A stretch of DNA of 18,383 bases, from contig URBB01000035.1 of assembly GCA_900545835.1 (NCBI GenBank), positions 1 to 18,383 on the forward strand, written 5' to 3'. The notes below the pieces were generated by a model that was not told the DNA's origin, did no database searches, and saw only the letters and a program-made list of their open reading frames with translations. Positions 8,080 to 15,326 of this stretch are shown here, piece after piece. The position numbers and the translations under genes were made by a program. Origin of the DNA: an uncultured Collinsella sp. (GTDB taxonomy: Bacteria; Actinomycetota; Coriobacteriia; Coriobacteriales; Coriobacteriaceae). The stretch's first letter is position 1. Each line of letters starts with the position of its first letter.

Positions 8080-8116
8080 TTACTCGGACATAACCGAGTC
8101 GGTTTTGTCCGAGTAA
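8080..8116. repeat. 37-bp near-perfect dyad (possible operator or cruciform)
   Basis: The outer arms TTACTCGGACA (8080-8090) and TGTCCGAGTAA (8106-8116) are exact inverse complements. Inside them AACCGA (8092-8097) pairs with TCGGTT (8099-8104) about a central G at 8098. The only mismatch is T8091 with T8105, so 17 of 18 positions pair. No T-run follows, which argues against an intrinsic terminator. It lies 50 bases upstream of the -35 box of the topoisomerase operon. Confidence 0.75.
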
Positions 8117-8123
8117 ACGAATC

Positions 8124-8154
8124 TCCATCGAATTCCGAACGGTTGTTCGATGGA
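8124..8154. repeat. Second dyad upstream of the topoisomerase promoter
   Basis: TCCATCGAA (8124-8132) and TTCGATGGA (8146-8154) are a perfect 9-bp inverted repeat with a 13-base loop that itself contains CCGAACGG. Its right end is 11 bases before the -35 box, a typical place for an activator or repressor site. Confidence 0.6.
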
Positions 8155-8165
8155 TTTCGTGTTGG

Positions 8166-8194
8166 TTGGAATCGTCTGTGGGCTGGGCTATGCT
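8166..8194 (+). promoter_or_regulatory. Sigma-70-type promoter of the topoisomerase operon
   Basis: TTGGAA (8166-8171) and TATGCT (8189-8194) are separated by exactly 17 bases. Transcription would start near 8201, leaving a leader of about 48 bases before ATG 8249. TTGACT at 8199 has no -10 partner and is less likely. Confidence 0.6.
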
Positions 8195-8248
8195 ACCTTG
8201 ACTATCTATATGACTTAAACGCAGCAAAGGAGCACCGAGAGAGCGAGT

Positions 8249-10246
8249 ATGGCAAAAAACACCGCAAACTATGGTAACGACAGTATCCGCCAGCTCAAGG
8301 ACGAGGAGCGCGTACGCCTGCGCCCCGCCGTCATCTTTGGCTCGGACGGGCTCGACGGCTGCGCGCATGCCGCCTTCGAGATCCTGTCCAACGCCGTTGA
8401 CGAGGCGCGCCAGGGCTACGGCAAGCTCATCACCCTTACCGCCTTTCGCGATGGCTCTATCCAGGTAGAGGACAATGGCCGTGGCTGCCCGCTCGACTGG
8501 AACCCTTCCGAGAAGCGCTTTAACTGGGAGCTCGTCTTCTGCGAGCTCTACGCCGGCGGCAAGTATAACAACAACCAAGGCGGCGACTACGACTTCTCGC
8601 TCGGCACCAACGGCCTGGGCTCCTGCGCGACTCAGTACGCCTCCGAGTACATGGACGTCACGGTTTGGCGCGACGGCAACAAGTACTCCCTGCACTTTAA
8701 GAAGGGCAAGGTCGTCGGCGCCAAAAAGAAGGCACTCGAGATTGAGCCCAGCGACGAGGACCGTACCGGCACCACCATCAAATGGCGCCCCGATCTCGAA
8801 GTCTTTACCTCCATCAGCATTCCCCACGACTGGTATCGCGAAACCATGCGCCGTCAGGCCGTGGTCAACGCCAACGTGACCTTCCGCCTGCGCATCGAGG
8901 GCGACGACGGCGAATTTACCGAAGAGGACTTTTGCTATCCCAAGGGCATCGAAGACTACGTGCTCGAGAAGGTCGGTACCGACTACCTCACCGAGCCCTT
9001 CTTTATCGAGGCCGACCGTCGCGGTCGCGATCGCGAGGACCTGCCCGATTACAACGTAAAAATCACCGCATGCATGTGCTTCTCTCGCACCTTCATGATG
9101 CAGGAGTACTACCACAACTCATCGTGGCTCGAGAATGGCGGTTCGCCCGAAAAGGCCGCCCGCAGCGCTCTGACCAGCGCCATCGATGCCTACATTAAGC
9201 AACAGGGCAAGTACAACAAAAACGAGAGCGGCATTAAGTGGCAGGACGTCCAGGACTGCCTGGTGCTGGTGACCAACTGCTTCTCCACCCAGACGTCCTA
9301 CGAAAACCAGACCAAGAAGGCCATCAACAACCGCTTTATCCAGCAGGCCATGACGGCCTTCTTTAAGGAGCGCCTCTCGACCTACTTGATCGAGAACAAG
9401 AACGCCGCCAATAAGATCATGGAGCAGGTGCTCATCAACAAGCGTTCGCGCGAGAATGCCGAGAAGACGCGCCAGAGCATCAAGACCAACCTGCAGCAGA
9501 AGACCGACATGGCTAACCGCGTGCAGAAGTTCATTGACTGCCGCTCCAAGGACAAGAGCCGTCGCGAGATTTACATCGTAGAGGGCGACTCGGCAGCAGG
9601 CGCCATTCGCACCTCGCGCGATGCCGAGTTCCAGGGTGTTATGCCCGTCCGCGGCAAGATCCTCAACTGCCTAAAGGAGGACTACCCGCGCATCTTTAAG
9701 TCCGACATCATCATGGACCTCATGCGCGTGCTGGGCTGCGGCGTGGAGATCAAGGACAAGCGCATCAAGAACCTCGGCGCCTTTGACCTGGACAACCTCA
9801 ACTGGAACAAGGTCATCATCTGTACGGACGCCGACGTCGACGGTTATCACATCCGCACGCTCGTGCTCACCATGCTCTATCGCCTGGTGCCCACGCTTAT
9901 CGACGAAGGCTACGTGTATATCGCCGAGTCGCCGCTCTACGAGATCAATTGCAAAGAAAAGACCTACTTTGCCTACACCGAGCTCGAGAAGAACGGCATC
10001 CTCAAGGAAATCGGCGACCAAAAGTGCTCGATCAACCGCTCCAAGGGTCTTGGTGAGAACGACCCGGACATGATGTGGCTCACCACCATGAACCCCGAGA
10101 CGCGCCGCCTGATCAAGGTGGAGCCCGAGGACGTCACCAAGATGGAGACCATGTTCAACCTTCTGCTGGGCAACGACGAGGCAGGCCGCAAGCGCCATAT
10201 CTCGGAGCACGGCAAGGAATACCTGGACCAGCTGGACCTGCAGTAG
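8249..10246 (+). CDS. Divergent type IIA DNA topoisomerase, GyrB/ParE-like ATPase and TOPRIM subunit
   Basis: The 665-residue protein has every module of a GyrB/ParE subunit: a GHKL ATPase with catalytic Glu44 and Asn48 (FEILSNAVDEA), DNGRG at 75-79, AGGKYNN at 102-108 and GTNGLGS at 119-125; a transducer with the QTK loop at 354-356; and TOPRIM acidic motifs EGD (445-447) and TDADVDG (526-532). SKGLGE and TTMNPETR near the end are also conserved. It departs from housekeeping GyrB/ParE: the RPGMYIG motif reads RPAVIFG, the GHKL lid reads GTNGLGS rather than GGLHGVG, and it lacks the E. coli GyrB insert. The partner subunit starts 45 bases downstream. It should bind ATP and Mg2+ and drive DNA strand passage. 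I infer a topoisomerase additional to the organism's gyrase, so I give no gyrB or parE symbol. GAGAGA eight bases upstream is the likely ribosome binding site. Confidence 0.9.
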   Translation: MAKNTANYGNDSIRQLKDEERVRLRPAVIFGSDGLDGCAHAAFEILSNAVDEARQGYGKLITLTAFRDGSIQVEDNGRGCPLDWNPSEKRFNWELVFCELYAGGKYNNNQGGDYDFSLGTNGLGSCATQYASEYMDVTVWRDGNKYSLHFKKGKVVGAKKKALEIEPSDEDRTGTTIKWRPDLEVFTSISIPHDWYRETMRRQAVVNANVTFRLRIEGDDGEFTEEDFCYPKGIEDYVLEKVGTDYLTEPFFIEADRRGRDREDLPDYNVKITACMCFSRTFMMQEYYHNSSWLENGGSPEKAARSALTSAIDAYIKQQGKYNKNESGIKWQDVQDCLVLVTNCFSTQTSYENQTKKAINNRFIQQAMTAFFKERLSTYLIENKNAANKIMEQVLINKRSRENAEKTRQSIKTNLQQKTDMANRVQKFIDCRSKDKSRREIYIVEGDSAAGAIRTSRDAEFQGVMPVRGKILNCLKEDYPRIFKSDIIMDLMRVLGCGVEIKDKRIKNLGAFDLDNLNWNKVIICTDADVDGYHIRTLVLTMLYRLVPTLIDEGYVYIAESPLYEINCKEKTYFAYTELEKNGILKEIGDQKCSINRSKGLGENDPDMMWLTTMNPETRRLIKVEPEDVTKMETMFNLLLGNDEAGRKRHISEHGKEYLDQLDLQ

Positions 10247-10291
10247 CAGCAAATCGATAACGACGGCCCATAAGAAGTTCAAGAGGATATC

Positions 10292-12532
10292 GTGGCAAAG
10301 AAGAAGACGAAGAACCAGCCAAAGAAAAAACAGGTCAACGCCGAGAACGTCATCGGCCTGCACTCCGAGGTCACCGACCAGCCGATCACGCAGACGCTCG
10401 AGGTCAACTACATGCCCTACGCCATGAGCGTCAACGTCTCGCGTGCTTTCCCCGAAATCGACGGCTTTAAGCCCTCGCACCGCAAGCTGCTCTACACCAT
10501 GTACAAGATGGGTCTGCTCAAGGGCGAGCGCCAGAAGAGCGCCAACATCGTGGGTCAGACCATGAAGCTCAACCCGCACGGCGATGCCGCGATCTACGAG
10601 ACGATGGTGCGCCTAGCCACCGGCAACGAGGCACTGCTTGCCCCCTTCGTAGAGTCGAAGGGCAACTTTGGCAAGTACTATTCGGGCGACCTGAGCTACG
10701 CCGCCTCGCGTTACACCGAGGCCAAGCTCTCCCCCATTAGCGCTGAGATCTTCAAGGACATCGACAAGGACCCGGTCGACTTCGTCGACAGCTACGACGG
10801 TGCCATGAAGGAGCCGCGTTTGCTGCCCACCACGTTCCCCAACATCCTTGTCTCGGCCAACAAGGGCATCGGCGTCGCCATGGCGTCCGATATCTGCGGC
10901 TTCAACCTCAACGAGGTCTGTACCGCAACGATGCACTACCTCAAGGATCCCGATTGCGACCTGCTTGAGTATATGCCCATGCCTGACTTCTCGACCGGCG
11001 GCGAGATCATCTACCGCCGCGAGGAGATGGAAAAGATTATCGAGACCGGCCTTGGCAGCTTCCAGATCCGCTCCCGCTGGCGCTGGATTCCCGAAGAGCG
11101 CATCATCGAGGTCTACGAAATCCCCTACACCACCAAGACCGATGTCATCATCGAGCGCATCGTCAAGCTCTCCAAAGAGGGCAAGGTCAAGGAGATCGCT
11201 GACATCCGCGACGAGACCGACCTCTCGGGCCTGCGCATCGCCATCGACCTTAAGCGCGGCGTCGACCCCGACAAGCTCATGGCCAAGCTCTATCGCTCGA
11301 CCACGCTGCAGGATTCGTTCTCGTGCAACTTCAACGTGCTCGTCGACGGCTATCCCCGTGTTATGGGCGTGCGCCAGATTCTGCACGAGTGGGTCAAATG
11401 GCGTATTGAGTCCACGCGTCGCCGCATTAACTTTGACCTGGGCAAAAAGTCCGAGCGCCTGCACCTGCTGCACGGCCTCGAGGCAATCTTGCTCGACATC
11501 GACAAGGCCATCGCCATCATCCGTGGCACCAAGCTTGAAGCCGAGGTCGTGCCCAACCTTATGAAGGGTTTCGACATCGACGAGACCCAGGCCGAATTTG
11601 TTGCCGAGCTCAAGCTCCGCAACATTAACGAAGAGTACATCCTCAACCGCACCAAGGACATCGCCAAGCTTGAGAGCGAGATTGCCGAGCTTGAGGAGAT
11701 CCTCTCCAGCGAGGAGAACATCAAGAAGGTCATCAGCGACGAGCTGGCCGCGGTCAACAAGAAGTACGTGATGCCGCGTCGCACAGGCAGGATCGAGCCC
11801 CATGAGGTTATCGAGGTAAGCTTGGAGCCCGAGGTCGAGGAGTACCCGGTGACCATCATGCTCTCGCGCGATGGCTACCTTAAGAAGATGACGGACCGCG
11901 TGCTCAAGAAGGCGACCACGCTCAAGTACAAGGACGGCGACAAACCCTTTATCGAGTTCCCGTCCTCCAACACCCACGAGCTGCTGGTCTTTACCAACAA
12001 GAGCCAGGTATACAAATGCAAGATTGCGGCGTTTGAGGACACCAAGTCGGCCCAGCTGGGCTCGTACCTGCCGACCGATCTTGAGATGGAACCCGACGAG
12101 AGCGTCATCTGGGTCATCGACCCCGAGGACTATAAGGCCGACGTGCTGTTTGTCTTTGAGAACGGCCGCGTGGTGCGTGTCGCACTTTCTGGATACGTCA
12201 CCAAGACCAACCGCAAGCGCCTCAAGAACGCCATCTACGGTGGCAGCAAGCTGCTGTATGCCCAGGTGCTCAAGGAAGACCGCGACATCGCACTGGTCTC
12301 GAGCGACTATCGTTTGATGAACTTCAACACGTCGTTGCTCAAGACCAAGACGACTACCAACACGCAGGGCGTCCAGGCCTTTACCGCCAAGAAGGGCCGC
12401 TCGGTTACCACCGTCGGCACAACCGAAGAGATCCTTGGCGCCGGCGTCTCGGCCGAGAAGTTCACCGCGCAGAGCCTCCCCTCAGCCGGTGCCCTCATGA
12501 AAGAAAACGACATGCCGAGTCTGTTTGACTAA
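10292..12532 (+). CDS. Divergent type IIA DNA topoisomerase, GyrA/ParC-like cleavage subunit
   Basis: A 746-residue protein with GTG start and AAGAGGA about five bases upstream. After a Lys-rich tail (residues 1-14) it has the breakage-reunion domain: YMPYAMSVNVSRAFPEIDGF, LNPHGDAAIYETMVRLA, and AASRYTEAKL with catalytic Tyr141 next to Arg140. Also present are the DNA-bending ILVSANKGIGVAMAS region, MPDFSTGGEI (230-239) and the coiled-coil and C-gate helices up to about 490. The C-terminal 230 residues form a beta-pinwheel-like domain without a GyrA box (no QRRGGKG-like motif), so negative supercoiling by wrapping is unlikely and a topo IV-like decatenation or relaxation role is more likely. 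The positions matching E. coli GyrA Ser83 and Asp87 are Ala99 and Glu103. It is the operon partner of the 8249 gene and ends before a strong terminator. Confidence 0.9.
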   Translation: MAKKKTKNQPKKKQVNAENVIGLHSEVTDQPITQTLEVNYMPYAMSVNVSRAFPEIDGFKPSHRKLLYTMYKMGLLKGERQKSANIVGQTMKLNPHGDAAIYETMVRLATGNEALLAPFVESKGNFGKYYSGDLSYAASRYTEAKLSPISAEIFKDIDKDPVDFVDSYDGAMKEPRLLPTTFPNILVSANKGIGVAMASDICGFNLNEVCTATMHYLKDPDCDLLEYMPMPDFSTGGEIIYRREEMEKIIETGLGSFQIRSRWRWIPEERIIEVYEIPYTTKTDVIIERIVKLSKEGKVKEIADIRDETDLSGLRIAIDLKRGVDPDKLMAKLYRSTTLQDSFSCNFNVLVDGYPRVMGVRQILHEWVKWRIESTRRRINFDLGKKSERLHLLHGLEAILLDIDKAIAIIRGTKLEAEVVPNLMKGFDIDETQAEFVAELKLRNINEEYILNRTKDIAKLESEIAELEEILSSEENIKKVISDELAAVNKKYVMPRRTGRIEPHEVIEVSLEPEVEEYPVTIMLSRDGYLKKMTDRVLKKATTLKYKDGDKPFIEFPSSNTHELLVFTNKSQVYKCKIAAFEDTKSAQLGSYLPTDLEMEPDESVIWVIDPEDYKADVLFVFENGRVVRVALSGYVTKTNRKRLKNAIYGGSKLLYAQVLKEDRDIALVSSDYRLMNFNTSLLKTKTTTNTQGVQAFTAKKGRSVTTVGTTEEILGAGVSAEKFTAQSLPSAGALMKENDMPSLFD

Positions 12533-12573
12533 CGCGATTGGTTAAAACGCGGGAGTCGTACCACCACAAATCC

Positions 12574-12629
12574 GTAAAAGAAAGGGTCCCGGGGCGCGAT
12601 TAGCTGCACTCCGAGGCCCTTTCTTTTAC
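12574..12629. terminator. Bidirectional intrinsic terminator between topoisomerase and flavoprotein genes
   Basis: GTAAAAGAAAGGG (12574-12586) and CCCTTTCTTTTAC (12617-12629) form a perfect 13-bp stem that continues inward with T-G and C-G pairs. The A-rich and T-rich arm ends give a U-rich tail on either strand. It lies 42 bases past the topoisomerase stop and 69 bases past the stop of the convergent flavoprotein gene. Confidence 0.88.
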
Positions 12630-12697
12630 CATTTGCTCGCAGAAGTGCACTCTCACTCACTTCCGCTAGCGCTAGTTTCCATGCGCTCTTCTTGCCC

Positions 12698-13228
12698 TTA
12701 GGCGAGCTTGCGAGCGAGTTCTCGCACCTCTTCCAGCTTGGGCGATGAGGCCATGCTGTCGCGCTCGGTCATACCGCTGATGGTGATAATGCCCTGGTCC
12801 TCCCACTTGCAGTACGCGCATGTGGACTTGTACATAGCGATCGCCGCATCATAGACGCCCTCGCTGTGGCTATCGAGCAAAAGGGCCGTCTTGGCGAACG
12901 GGAAGCCTGTAGCACCGAAGGCGTACAGGCGGTCGATGGCGGCCTTCTCCTGCGCGGTGATATCGAACCAGTAGATAGGCGAGGCGAAGACGACCATATC
13001 TGCGTCTTTCAGCGACTCAATCACGTTGGCCATGTCATCCTTCTGCACGCAAGTGCCCTCGTGGGCGAAGCAATACTGACACCCCAGGCAACCAGCGATT
13101 TTCTTGCCGGCAACGCGGATGACCTCGACCGTATGGCCGGCCTCGCGCGCGGTCTCGGCAAACGCCTCGACCATGGTGTCGGTATTGGCGCCCTTACGCG
13201 GGCTACCACTCAATACAACGATATTCAT
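12698..13228 (-). CDS. Flavodoxin-fold NAD(P)H-dependent oxidoreductase with a CxxCxxC motif
   Basis: The 176-residue protein opens with the FMN phosphate loop of the NADPH-dependent FMN reductase/flavodoxin family: MNIVVLSGSPRKGANTDTMV. VFASPIYWFDITAQEKAAID is the second FMN-contact loop of this family. Cys47, Cys50, Cys53 and Cys60 (GCLGCQYCFAHEGTC) have the CX2CX2CX6C spacing of iron-sulfur flavoproteins, so a 4Fe-4S cluster is possible; many close relatives carry the same Cys set with no proven cluster. It would reduce quinones or other electrophiles at the cost of NAD(P)H in the cytoplasm. AAGGAGAGGG lies upstream of ATG 13228. It has its own promoter and leader hairpin and sits downstream of, but separately from, the hydrolase gene. 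Confidence 0.86.
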   Translation of the reverse strand: MNIVVLSGSPRKGANTDTMVEAFAETAREAGHTVEVIRVAGKKIAGCLGCQYCFAHEGTCVQKDDMANVIESLKDADMVVFASPIYWFDITAQEKAAIDRLYAFGATGFPFAKTALLLDSHSEGVYDAAIAMYKSTCAYCKWEDQGIITISGMTERDSMASSPKLEEVRELARKLA

Positions 13229-13244
13229 AGGATTCCCTCTCCTT

Positions 13245-13300
13245 CATGCTGCAGGCGCGCAGCATGTTTTCTTGTAACCAAAACGAATGGAGTTAATCAA
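13245..13300 (-). promoter_or_regulatory. Promoter and 5' leader hairpin of the flavoprotein gene
   Basis: On the minus strand TTGATT (13300-13295) and TTACAA (13277-13272) are 17 bases apart. Transcription would begin near 13265, where a perfect 8-bp inverted repeat CATGCTGC/GCAGCATG (13245-13266, 6-base loop) starts. The mRNA would therefore begin with a hairpin that ends directly before the ribosome binding site, which could stabilise the transcript or tune translation. The role is inference. Confidence 0.5.
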
Positions 13301-13373
13301 TCGTCTCGTTTCAGCTACTCCCTCTCTTTAGAAGAATCGTTGCTGGAGACTTGGCATTAAATCAAGGCACGCC

Positions 13374-14345
13374 TTATTTCAGATACTCCCCAAAGAATGC
13401 CTTCAGCTTTCCAAACGGAATGATGTCCATCTGATCGTAAAGGTCGGTATGGCTGGCACCAGGGATAATGAGCAATTCCTTGTTGTCCCCGGTCAGCTTG
13501 CCGTACGCGGTTTCGCTGAAATAACGGGAGTGCGCCTTCTCGCCATGCACCAGCAGTACCGCAGAGCGAATTTCGCTGCTGTATTGCAAAATCGGCATAT
13601 TCAGGAACGACAGCGAGGACGTCACATTCCAGCCACCGTTGGAGTTCAGGCTGCGGGGATGGTAGCCTCGCGGAGTTTTGTAGTAGGCGTAATAGTCCGC
13701 TACAAACTGCGGCGCATCCTCCGGTAATGGATCGACCACGCCGCCCACCAGCGCATTGCTGCCGTTTTTATAGTCCTCGGTGCGCTGCGCGTTCAGCGCT
13801 TTCCGCTTTTCAAAGCGTGCCTGCTCGGAATCCTCGGCGTCAAAATAGCCGTTGGCGGTCACACGGGTCATGTCGTACATGGTCATAGCCGCGGTAGCTT
13901 TGATACGGGTGTCGATGGCCGCCGCATTGACCGCCATGCCGCCCCAACCGCAGATACCGATGATGCCGATACGCTCCGGGTCAACGCTTTCCTGCACAGA
14001 GAGGAAATCCACCGCTGCGCAGAAGTCCTCGGTGTTGATGTCCGGCGATGCTACATAGCGGGGCGTGCCGCCGCTCTCGCCGGTATAGGACGGGTCAAAG
14101 GCAATCGCGAAAAAGCCCAGCTCCGCCATCTTCTGCGCGTACAGACCGGAAGACTGCTCCTTCACAGCGCCAAACGGGCCACTGACGGCGATGGCGGGCA
14201 GCTTGCCTTCCGCGTTCTTAGGCACGTACACGTCGGCAGCCAGCGTGATGCCGTATCGGTTGTGGAAGGTCGCCTTGCTGTGCTCAACCTTGTCGCTTTT
14301 GGGGAACACCTTGTCCCATTCCTGCGTCAGTTTCAACTGCTCCAT
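13374..14345 (-). CDS. Alpha/beta hydrolase with Cys nucleophile (dienelactone hydrolase/YcjY-like)
   Basis: The 323-residue protein has an alpha/beta-hydrolase core: strand and oxyanion region LPAIAVSGPFGAVKEQ, then FDPSYTGESGG, and the nucleophile elbow GIIGICGWGGMA, which places Cys132 where Ser is usual. VHGEKAHS (acid Glu269) and PGASHTDLYD (His299) supply the other triad members. Cys-Glu/Asp-His triads are known from dienelactone hydrolases and YcjY-like proteins. No signal peptide, so cytoplasmic. Its ATG lies 2 bases after the stop of the upstream decarboxylase-cupin gene, with AAGGAGG inside that gene's end, so the two are co-transcribed from the MerR-type promoter at 15327. The substrate is not evident; an ester or lactone made during detoxification would fit the operon. 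Confidence 0.87.
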   Translation of the reverse strand: MEQLKLTQEWDKVFPKSDKVEHSKATFHNRYGITLAADVYVPKNAEGKLPAIAVSGPFGAVKEQSSGLYAQKMAELGFFAIAFDPSYTGESGGTPRYVASPDINTEDFCAAVDFLSVQESVDPERIGIIGICGWGGMAVNAAAIDTRIKATAAMTMYDMTRVTANGYFDAEDSEQARFEKRKALNAQRTEDYKNGSNALVGGVVDPLPEDAPQFVADYYAYYKTPRGYHPRSLNSNGGWNVTSSLSFLNMPILQYSSEIRSAVLLVHGEKAHSRYFSETAYGKLTGDNKELLIIPGASHTDLYDQMDIIPFGKLKAFFGEYLK

Positions 14346-14347
14346 GC

Positions 14348-15112
14348 CTAAGCCTCCTTGTCAGCCGCTTTAAGGTATTGCTCGTCGTCCACGGCCTCCA
14401 ACCACTCGTTGGAGGCCTCCTCGCCCGGAACCTCCACCGCGAGATGGGAGAACCAGCTGTCAGGCACCGCACCGTGCCAGTGCTTTACGCCCGCGGGAAT
14501 ATTTACTACATCGCCAGGGCACAGCTCCTGTGCCGGTTTGCCCCATTCCTGGTAAAGCCCTCGACCAGCCACGCAGACGAGGATCTGTCCCCCACCGCTT
14601 TTGGCGTGATGTGTGTGCCAGTTGTTGCGGCAGCCGGGCTCGAACGTAACGTTGTAAATGCCGACCTGTTCGGTGGAAAGGGGCGCGAGATAGCTTTGCC
14701 CGATAAAGTACTTCGCAAATGCGTCGTTGGGGGCACCGATGGGAAAGGCCATCTCGTTTTGATGCTCAGCTCTTGCATCAGCGGCATCGTCATCTGCCCA
14801 GACCTCCTTCGCCATGCGAAAGGCCGCCCACGCCTTGGGCCATCCCGCATAAAACGCCGCATGCGTAAGGATTTCCGCTATCTCCGCCCTGGTCACGCCG
14901 TTGTTCTTTACGGACATAAGATGATATTGGAACGAAGAGTCCGTCAGCCCCTGTGCCATCAAGGCGACCACCGTCACCACACTGCGGTCTCGAAGGGAAA
15001 GCCTGTCTTCTCGGCTCCACACCTCGCCGAACAGCACGTCATCATTGAGCTGTGCGAATTTGGGGGCAAAGTCCCCCAGGGCATCTCTACCTGCCGTCTG
15101 TTTGATTGCCAT
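14348..15112 (-). CDS. Carboxymuconolactone decarboxylase-cupin fusion protein
   Basis: The 254-residue protein has two domains. Residues about 15-108 are a carboxymuconolactone decarboxylase/AhpD-like helical domain (LRDRSVVTVVALMAQGLTDS, EIAEILTHAAFYAGWPKAWA). It lacks the CxxC of AhpD, so peroxidase activity is unlikely. Residues about 140-235 are a cupin: WHTHH at 165-169, Gln176 and His211/His213 in VKHWHG are the likely metal ligands. It may be an isomerase, decarboxylase or metal-binding partner; the exact reaction is not known. ATG 15112 has AGGAGG seven bases upstream. It is now the first intact gene of the operon behind the MerR-type promoter, with a leader of about 200 bases that contains a gene remnant. 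Confidence 0.87.
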   Translation of the reverse strand: MAIKQTAGRDALGDFAPKFAQLNDDVLFGEVWSREDRLSLRDRSVVTVVALMAQGLTDSSFQYHLMSVKNNGVTRAEIAEILTHAAFYAGWPKAWAAFRMAKEVWADDDAADARAEHQNEMAFPIGAPNDAFAKYFIGQSYLAPLSTEQVGIYNVTFEPGCRNNWHTHHAKSGGGQILVCVAGRGLYQEWGKPAQELCPGDVVNIPAGVKHWHGAVPDSWFSHLAVEVPGEEASNEWLEAVDDEQYLKAADKEA

Positions 15113-15174
15113 GATCGATTTCCTCCTGTCGATGGTTTTGAGTGCAAAACTGCTTCCGCGCAGCTAAGCCGCGC

Positions 15175-15300
15175 CTAGACTCCTAAGCCCATTCGTCGCG
15201 CCTGCTCAAGAGCGGGATGCCCGGCGATTTCGCCCACACCGTTCACGCCGCCGGCGAAAACCGTTCCGACAAGCGTGCGCCTTTGGCGAAAATCCCTTGC
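15175..15300 (-). pseudogene. C-terminal remnant of a flavodoxin-fold NAD(P)H oxidoreductase
   Basis: Reading leftward from about 15300 to a TAG at 15177-15175 gives roughly 41 residues ending GTVFAGGVNGVGEIAGHP, then ALEQARRMGLGV. This looks like the C-terminal strand-helix of flavodoxin-fold NADPH/quinone oxidoreductases, where a 'GGVN..G.I.G...L..A..LG' ending is common; that match is from memory. There is no start codon or ribosome binding site, and the frame runs back into the MerR operator, closed there by a TGA. It lies between the operon promoter (15327-15357) and the decarboxylase-cupin gene, which suggests the original first gene of the operon was mostly deleted. Chance similarity in GC-rich DNA is possible. 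Confidence 0.45.
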
Positions 15301-15326
15301 GCTCCCGATTTGTATTGACGAGAATA

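Larger units (their letters stand above)
7785..8248. other. Non-coding region upstream of the topoisomerase operon
   Basis: A 464-base gene-free stretch between two divergent genes. It holds, left to right, the lipoprotein gene leader, three GGCCCA-type repeats (7899-7978), a 37-bp dyad (8080-8116), a second dyad (8124-8154) and a sigma-70 promoter for the topoisomerase genes (8166-8194). Open frames crossing it on both strands lack ribosome binding sites and recognisable protein content. I see no clear promoter for the leftward lipoprotein gene. Confidence 0.6.

Noticed and set aside
8080..8116. The 37-bp dyad as an intrinsic terminator
   Set aside because: No T-run follows on either strand and no gene ends into it; both flanking genes are transcribed away from it.
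7833..8277. Open frames on both strands across the region before the topoisomerase genes
   Set aside because: No ribosome binding sites, no recognisable domains, and they run through palindromes and the promoter, so they are intergenic.
8249..12532. Calling the pair gyrB-gyrA
   Set aside because: The GyrA box is absent and several motifs depart from housekeeping gyrase, so a gene symbol would mislead.
12666..12675. CTAGCGCTAG palindrome downstream of the flavoprotein gene
   Set aside because: Single 10-bp palindrome with no partner sites or promoter context; not enough to call a site.
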